A stretch of 64,000 nucleotides of DNA. Origin: Salinicoccus sp. YB14-2. GTDB taxonomy: Bacteria; Bacillota; Bacilli; Staphylococcales; Salinicoccaceae. The stretch's first letter is position 1. Each line of letters opens with the position of its first letter. The stretch lies in NCBI RefSeq assembly GCF_001265075.1, contig NZ_LFKO01000002.1:492938-556937 (forward strand). The letters run 5' to 3'. Made by a program: the position numbers and the translations under genes. This document shows, piece by piece, positions 57,577-64,000 of the stretch. Below the pieces are notes generated by a model. It did not search any database and was not told the DNA's origin. It worked only from the letters and a program-made list of their open reading frames with translations.

Positions 57577-60201
57577 TTATATAGTAATATACTCGTTAAC
57601 GAATTGTAATGCAATTGTTAAATTGTCAGGGTTCGTACCGCCGCCCTGGGCCATATCAGGGCGTCCGCCGCCTTTACCGTCTACACGTTCAGCCATGCCT
57701 TTCATTATCTCGCCCGCTTTGAACTTGTCTGTCAGTTCTTTAGGTACGGTTACAACCAGGGACACCTTGCCTTCGTTGACACTTCCGAGTGCGATGATCG
57801 CCGTCTGATTTGCGGATTTGATGTCATCCATTATCAATCTCAGTTCTTTTGCATTTTTTGCACTGACTTCTGTTGCAATGACATCTGTGCCGTCTATATT
57901 CTGTTTAATATTTTCAACATTTGAAAGCTTATCTTTCGCAGATGCGGATTTTAATTCTTTAATTTCCCGCTTCAGTTCTGATTTTTCGTCATTCATCTGG
58001 TTTAACTTACGGAGTACGTTATCTTCTTTTACTTTAAGCAGATCGGCAATATCCTGCAGCTGCCTTTCTTTTTGCTGATAATATTCCACAGCGTACTTGC
58101 TGGTTACTGCCTCCAGCCTTCTGATACCCGCACCGACACCTGTTTCGGAAACGATTTTGAATAATCCTATATCCGCCGTATTCACAACATGGATACCCCC
58201 GCACAGCTCAACAGAGTAATCATCCATATTAACGACACGTACAATATCCCCGTATTTCTCACCGAAAAGTGCCATCGCGCCTTTTTCCTTCGCTTCTGCA
58301 ATCGGCATTTCGGAAATTTCAACACTCAGTCCTTCATAAATTTTTTCGTTCACCGAGTCTTCAATCGTTTTTATTTCCTCTTCCGTCAACGGATTCAAAT
58401 GTGAAAAGTCAAAGCGCAGTTTTTCTGCTTCCACCAGTGAACCAGCCTGATTGGCATGTTCACCTATCGTATCTTTCAACGCCTGATGCATCAGATGTGT
58501 TGCTGAATGATTTTTGACTATGAAATCGCGTTTTTCTGCATCCACACTCAATTTATATGTGGATCCCACTTCCACAGTACCGCTCACCACTTTTGCCAGG
58601 TGGACATTCTGTTTGTTCGGCCCTTTGTATACCGCTTCAACTTCAAGCTCGGCAGTATCATTTTTTATTATGCCGAAGTCAGCGATCTGACCGCCGCTGA
58701 CAGCATAAAAAGGCGTCTTATCAAATATCAGTTCGACAACCTCGCCGCCGTCGTATGACTCCAGCGATTCATCATTCTTTACTAATAAAAGGAGTTCTGC
58801 CTCCTCATTACATGATTCGTAGCCCGTAAATAGGCTCGGCGTTGTAAAGTCGGACAGTACTTTTGACTGCACCTGCATCGACTCGCTGGATTTACGCGCA
58901 TTTCTCGCACGCTCTTTCTGCTTGGACATCTCATCAAAGAAGCCCTGTTCATCGACTTCCAGACCGTCATTTTCAGCATATTCTTTAGTCAGTTCATAAG
59001 GGAATCCGTACGTATCATAAAGTTTGAATGCATCCTCACCGGATATTACGCCCGTTGTGTCCTGAACGGAAGTTTTAAAGGATTCATAAATGCGTATACC
59101 TTCATCCAATGTCGCAAGAAATCTCTCTTCCTCTTTTTTCACTACTTCCTTGATGAAGTCGCTTTTCTCATGGACATTCGGATAGAACCCTTTCATAATA
59201 CCTCCTACCGTGTCGACAAGTGAATACATGAACGCTTCGTTGATACCGAGCTCTTTTGCAAATCTGACCGCACGTCTCAACAGTCGGCGCAGCACATAGC
59301 CGCGGCCTTCATTGGAAGGTAGTGCACCGTCCGCAATCGCAAAGCTGACAGTTCTCACATGGTCACTGATCACTTTGAATGCAACGTCCTGACTGTCGCT
59401 CACACCATAGGACTTATCAGATACTTCTTCAATTCTCTTGATCAGCGGTGTAAACAGATCTGTATCAAAGTTCGTCGGCACGTTCTGGACGATGCTCGCC
59501 ATTCTCTCCAACCCCATGCCCGTATCAATGTTCTTTTTCGGCAGCGGTGTGTAGGAACCGTCGCTGTTATGGTTGAACTCACTGAATACCAGGTTCCAGA
59601 CTTCCAGATATCTCTCATTTTCACCGCCTGGATACATTTCATCAGCAGGATCGTCCACTCCGTAGCTTTCACCTCGGTCGTAGAAAATTTCACTGTTCGG
59701 ACCGCACGGTCCTTCTCCGATATCCCAGAAGTTGCCTTCGATTCTGATGATCCGGTCTTCACTCAAACCGATATCATCGCGCCAGATATCGTAAGCATCC
59801 GTATCTTCAGGATGGATTGTGATATAAAGTAATGATTCATCAAAAGCCATCCAGTCATCAGACGTTAAAAATTCCCAGGCAAGTTCAATCGCCTCTTTTT
59901 TAAAGTAGTCGCCGATGGAGAAATTTCCGAGCATTTCAAAAAATGTATGGTGTCTCGCCGTAAATCCGACATTTTCTATATCATTCGTTCTGATGGATTT
60001 CTGGGCATTTACAATTCTTGGGTTGTCTGGAATGACACGCCCGTCAAAGTATTTTTTCAGTGTCGCAACACCCGAGTTAATCCAGAGTAAAGAATCATCA
60101 TCAATTGGAACAAGCGGTGCGCTCGGTTCCACCATATGATTTTTTTCTTTAAAAAACTTTATAAATAAATCTCTTATCTCATTACCCGTCAGTTGTTTCA
60201 T
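57577..60201 (-). CDS. alaS: alanyl-tRNA synthetase
   Basis: Charges tRNA-Ala and edits mischarged Ser and Gly. The N-terminal class II catalytic domain (about 1-250; [18 protein letters not shown] is motif 2) is followed by a tRNA-binding domain. The editing domain carries the zinc motifs [11 protein letters not shown] and CGGIHV, and a C-terminal coiled coil plus DHHA1-type domain ([14 protein letters not shown]) closes it. 874 residues, full length. Controlled by its own promoter and an alanine T-box. Confidence 0.97.
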   Translation of the reverse strand: MKQLTGNEIRDLFIKFFKEKNHMVEPSAPLVPIDDDSLLWINSGVATLKKYFDGRVIPDNPRIVNAQKSIRTNDIENVGFTARHHTFFEMLGNFSIGDYFKKEAIELAWEFLTSDDWMAFDESLLYITIHPEDTDAYDIWRDDIGLSEDRIIRIEGNFWDIGEGPCGPNSEIFYDRGESYGVDDPADEMYPGGENERYLEVWNLVFSEFNHNSDGSYTPLPKKNIDTGMGLERMASIVQNVPTNFDTDLFTPLIKRIEEVSDKSYGVSDSQDVAFKVISDHVRTVSFAIADGALPSNEGRGYVLRRLLRRAVRFAKELGINEAFMYSLVDTVGGIMKGFYPNVHEKSDFIKEVVKKEEERFLATLDEGIRIYESFKTSVQDTTGVISGEDAFKLYDTYGFPYELTKEYAENDGLEVDEQGFFDEMSKQKERARNARKSSESMQVQSKVLSDFTTPSLFTGYESCNEEAELLLLVKNDESLESYDGGEVVELIFDKTPFYAVSGGQIADFGIIKNDTAELEVEAVYKGPNKQNVHLAKVVSGTVEVGSTYKLSVDAEKRDFIVKNHSATHLMHQALKDTIGEHANQAGSLVEAEKLRFDFSHLNPLTEEEIKTIEDSVNEKIYEGLSVEISEMPIAEAKEKGAMALFGEKYGDIVRVVNMDDYSVELCGGIHVVNTADIGLFKIVSETGVGAGIRRLEAVTSKYAVEYYQQKERQLQDIADLLKVKEDNVLRKLNQMNDEKSELKREIKELKSASAKDKLSNVENIKQNIDGTDVIATEVSAKNAKELRLIMDDIKSANQTAIIALGSVNEGKVSLVVTVPKELTDKFKAGEIMKGMAERVDGKGGGRPDMAQGGGTNPDNLTIALQFVNEYITI

Positions 60202-60226
60202 TATGAACCACTCCTAAAATTAATAT

Positions 60227-60412
60227 AAAAAACCGCCCCTAAAAATAGGGACGGAAGATTCCGCGGTACCACCCAGGTTATGGCATAGCCATCACTCTAA
60301 ATATTCGTTTAAAATAAAGTGCAGCACATATATATACCAGTCATTGTTTCCACCTGCCACAATGTCTCTGTCAAGCATGGTATATACACTCGGGTCACTT
60401 TAAGTCTGATTG
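60227..60412 (-). ncRNA. alanine T-box riboswitch leader
   Basis: Minus-strand leader of alaS. The T-box sequence TGGGTGGTACCGCGG is at 60261-60275; its UGGU pairs with the ACCA end of tRNA-Ala. A GCU alanine specifier candidate lies at 60323-60325. Stem I is suggested by the complementary AGTGTATATACCA near the 5' end and the TGGTATATATAT segment. The terminator stem CCGTCCCT/AGGGGCGG (60233-60240 with 60247-60254, one G-U pair) ends in a six-T tract. Confidence 0.92.
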
Positions 60413-60418
60413 TTACTG

Positions 60419-60447
60419 ATTATAAAATTTTATCCCACTGCTGTCAA
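60419..60447 (-). promoter_or_regulatory. consensus sigma-A promoter of alaS overlapping the recD2 stop
   Basis: -35 TTGACA (60442-60447) and -10 TATAAT (60419-60424) are both perfect and are separated by 17 bases. The TGA inside the -35 is the recD2 stop codon (60444-60446). Confidence 0.92.
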
Positions 60448-62870
60448 ATGAAATCATACGGCGTTTTCTCGACGTTGATCATTGCCGGTATTCTGAACAG
60501 ATTATCTTCTGTTAAATACTCCGGTGCAGCATCTTCATTCACTGAGTCATCGTCTTTCATTACAGGCGACTCGGCGTCCGCTTTAGATTCAGGTCTGTGA
60601 TTTTCTTTCTTTTGACGTGCAATATTGAATTTGTCATGCAAAGACTGGATCATTGTCGTATTTCTTGTGATACCCTCATTGTTCAATGCATCGTAAAAGG
60701 CATCTTCATCACCGCATAAGATCAAGGATTCTTTTGCTCTGGTGATGCCGGTATAAATGATATTTTTTATCAGCATATGGCGGTAGCTTTTTACAAGCGG
60801 CATAATGACAATCGAATATTCACTGCCCTGGGCTTTATGGATGCTTGTACAGTATGCATGTGCCAGTTCACTTAAATCTCTCCGTTCATATGAGATATGC
60901 TTGCCGTCATAATCCACCACGATAATGTCTTTATCAGTGCTGTCATCATCTTCTTTAAGAATGATTTCATCAATGATGCCGGAATCACCGTTGAATATAT
61001 TATCTTCACGCCTGTTGATCAGCTGCAGCACCTTATCGCCAGTACGGAAAACGATATCCCCGAATTGTATTTCTTTCTTGTCTCCATCCAGCGGATTCAG
61101 TATTTCCTGCAGTACCTGGTTCAATTTATTGATGCCCGCATTGCCCCGGTATATCGGAGCGAGCACCTGTATATCACGCATGTCATAACCTTTGGCGACC
61201 GCTTTTGTTACAATATTATCCACCAGTCCGGATATCTGGCTGATACTTGCATGAATAAACACCCGGTCTTTGAATTTCTCCTGAATATCTATCCGTTTCT
61301 CTTCTTTTATTTCATGGGCAAGTTTGATGATGGATGAACCTTCACCCTGTCTGTAAATTTTAGTCAGTTCCGTTACTTTCATCACTTCGGATTCAATCAG
61401 GTCGTTGAATATTTTACCCGGACCGACAGACGGCAGCTGATCCCTGTCACCGACAAATACCAGTTTCGTATCACTCGGAACATTTCGGAGCAGCTGATAG
61501 AAAAGCCAAGTATCGACCATGGACATTTCATCGATGATGATCAGCTTCGCGTTCAGTTCAATATCGATGAAGTCATCTTTCTCCGTATCCTGTCCCCAGC
61601 CGATAAGCCGGTGGATGGTTGAGGCTTCGACACCAGTCGAATCATTGAGCCTCTTTGCAGCACGGCCCGTCGGTGCAACAAGCTTGATCGGGTATTCTCC
61701 TTCTTCATACTCTTCAATGTCTTCAAGTTCATGCAGCTCATGATAACAGCCGATGATACCTTTCACTATCGTTGTCTTTCCTGTCCCCGGCCCCCCGGTG
61801 ATAATGGATATCTTCTCATTCATTGAAAGGTCTATCGCCTTCATCTGTTCAGAGTTATATTCGATATGTTCAGCTTTTTCAATGGCTTTTATTTGCCGGA
61901 TGACTGCCTTATCAGTGAATTTATCTTCGTCTGTATGCTTGATGATACGATAGATTTCATCCGCCGATTTATGTTCGGCATAAAAAATGGTCGGCATGTA
62001 GATTTTTTCATCGAACATGACCAGTTTCTCATCTTCATGAAGTTCTCTGATCAATTCATCGATTTCATCATCATCAAACTGATCCTGATTGTTGAACATC
62101 AGCAGTTTCTTCACTTCGACGCCTAGCATATCTTTACCAATGAATGTGTGGCCGGTTGAAAGTGTCATGTCTTCAACAATATATAATAACCCTGCTTTCA
62201 GCCTGCCGATATTTGATGGCTCGATCCCTTGTGCGAGTGCTATTTTATCCGCAGTATTGAAACCGATACCGTCTATGTCGGCTACCATTCTGTATGGTGA
62301 ACGCTCAAGTATTTTTAATGTGTGATCCCCGTAATATCTTATTATTTTCGCGCTCATTCTGGCACCGAATCCGAGCTCGTTCAGACGGATGATGATTTCT
62401 TCCGTCTTTTTATTCTCAAGGATAGTGTGATGAATCATATCAATTTTAGTCTTGGACAGGCCGCCTACCTTTTTAAGTGCATTTTTATCATCAGAGATGA
62501 TTTCCAGTGCATTGGGACCCAGTTTATCCACTATTTTCTCTGCCGTTTTCAAACCGATGCCTTTAAATGTATCGCTGGAAAGATACTGGATGACGCCCTG
62601 ATTCGTCTTCGGCAGTTCCTGTTTAAACTGTGTTGCATTGAACTGTTCGCCAAACCTCGGATGGGATTTGATATCCCCTGTAAACCTGTATGTATCTCCT
62701 TCTGTAATGTCATGGAAATATCCAGTGACAATAGTATCAAAGGTGAAGTTCGTATTTGTTTCATCGACGATTACTTTCAATACAAAAAAGCGTGTTTTTT
62801 CGCTTTGAAAAATAACACGCTCGACTTCACCTATAATATATTTCTCATCATAAATTGACGACTGTTCCAT
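60444..62870 (-). CDS. recD2: ATP-dependent RecD2-family DNA helicase
   Basis: Superfamily 1B 5'-3' helicase involved in mismatch and replication-fork repair, 808 residues. The N-terminal OB and HhH region (about 1-200; GIGFNTADKIA) is specific to RecD2. The helicase core has Walker A ITGGPGTGKTTIVKG (about 355), IIDEMSMVDT, GDRDQLPSVGPG, and the C-terminal SH3-like domain and AYCTSIHKAQGSEY. ATG at 62870 is used, because an in-frame GTG upstream lies in its GGTGAAGA ribosome binding site. No terminator follows it before the alaS promoter. Confidence 0.95.
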   Translation of the reverse strand: MEQSSIYDEKYIIGEVERVIFQSEKTRFFVLKVIVDETNTNFTFDTIVTGYFHDITEGDTYRFTGDIKSHPRFGEQFNATQFKQELPKTNQGVIQYLSSDTFKGIGLKTAEKIVDKLGPNALEIISDDKNALKKVGGLSKTKIDMIHHTILENKKTEEIIIRLNELGFGARMSAKIIRYYGDHTLKILERSPYRMVADIDGIGFNTADKIALAQGIEPSNIGRLKAGLLYIVEDMTLSTGHTFIGKDMLGVEVKKLLMFNNQDQFDDDEIDELIRELHEDEKLVMFDEKIYMPTIFYAEHKSADEIYRIIKHTDEDKFTDKAVIRQIKAIEKAEHIEYNSEQMKAIDLSMNEKISIITGGPGTGKTTIVKGIIGCYHELHELEDIEEYEEGEYPIKLVAPTGRAAKRLNDSTGVEASTIHRLIGWGQDTEKDDFIDIELNAKLIIIDEMSMVDTWLFYQLLRNVPSDTKLVFVGDRDQLPSVGPGKIFNDLIESEVMKVTELTKIYRQGEGSSIIKLAHEIKEEKRIDIQEKFKDRVFIHASISQISGLVDNIVTKAVAKGYDMRDIQVLAPIYRGNAGINKLNQVLQEILNPLDGDKKEIQFGDIVFRTGDKVLQLINRREDNIFNGDSGIIDEIILKEDDDSTDKDIIVVDYDGKHISYERRDLSELAHAYCTSIHKAQGSEYSIVIMPLVKSYRHMLIKNIIYTGITRAKESLILCGDEDAFYDALNNEGITRNTTMIQSLHDKFNIARQKKENHRPESKADAESPVMKDDDSVNEDAAPEYLTEDNLFRIPAMINVEKTPYDFI

Positions 62871-62894
62871 TTTCTTCACCGCCGGGAAAATATA

Positions 62895-64000
<1,106 letters not shown>

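Overview
The window is almost wholly core chromosome of a low-GC Firmicute, most probably a member of the Staphylococcaceae outside the Staphylococcus aureus group; Jeotgalicoccus, Salinicoccus, Macrococcus or an MEP-pathway staphylococcus are guesses I cannot separate. Reasons: the gene order sodA, zur-znu, nfo, cshB, nif3-trmK, sigA-dnaG, ppsR-ccpN-glyS, recO-era-cdd-dgkA-ybeY-phoH, floA-nfeD, rpsU, mtaB-rsmE-prmA, dnaJ-dnaK-grpE-hrcA, hemW-lepA, rpsT, holA, comEC-EB-EA, yqeM to yqeG, mtnN-greA-udk, mltG, ruvX, alaS, recD2, mnmA is the one known from Bacillus and Staphylococcus. Glycyl-tRNA synthetase is the single-chain type behind a T-box, as in staphylococci. Both ispG and ispH are present, so the organism appears to use the MEP isoprenoid pathway, unlike S. 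aureus.

Layout. 1-1.2 kb: right part of an IS3-family insertion sequence with a canonical -1 frameshift site, apparently lodged in the loop of the sodA terminator. 1.2-10.7 kb: sodA, ispG, a Zur-regulated zinc uptake operon (znuC-znuB-zur), nfo, cshB, ispH, nif3, trmK. 10.8-15.6 kb: a membrane-anchored cytochrome c and the sigA operon (dnaG-sigA with ppsR and ccpN upstream). 15.7-22 kb: glyS with its T-box, and the opposing phoH-ybeY-dgkA-cdd-era-recO operon followed by two uncharacterised membrane proteins. 22-28 kb: an accessory block in otherwise conserved order, made of an SGNH hydrolase, a fructose PTS operon (fruR-fruK-fruA) with four phased operator repeats, a YwiC-like membrane protein and a small GNAT protein. 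28-31 kb: floA-nfeD flotillin pair plus a membrane-anchored charged protein, and rpsU. 31-40.7 kb: deoC, mtaB and the class I heat-shock operon hrcA-grpE-dnaK-dnaJ-prmA-rsmE under a perfect CIRCE element, then hemW and lepA. 42.7-47.5 kb: rpsT, holA, yqzM and the comE DNA-uptake operon. 47.6-52.6 kb: a tight run of ribosome-assembly, NAD and shikimate genes. 52.6-64 kb: a 32-residue membrane peptide with mtnN, then greA, udk, an O-methyltransferase, mltG, the yrzB-ruvX-ireB-alaS group with a second T-box, recD2, a TPR protein and the 3' part of mnmA.

Most genes lie on the minus strand in overlapping operons; plus-strand exceptions are the IS, ispG, ispH, glyS, rpsT and yqzM. I found no rRNA, tRNA, CRISPR array, prophage or large defence island. 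The less ordinary material is small: a possible tiny hydrophobic peptide gene with a sequestered Shine-Dalgarno sequence next to nif3, the MEP genes, the recO-linked membrane pair, the 32-residue peptide, a nine-G tract in hemW, and several compact regulatory arrangements. No intergenic gap exceeds about 300 bases. Annotation is from reading the sequence and family knowledge only; no database search was run.
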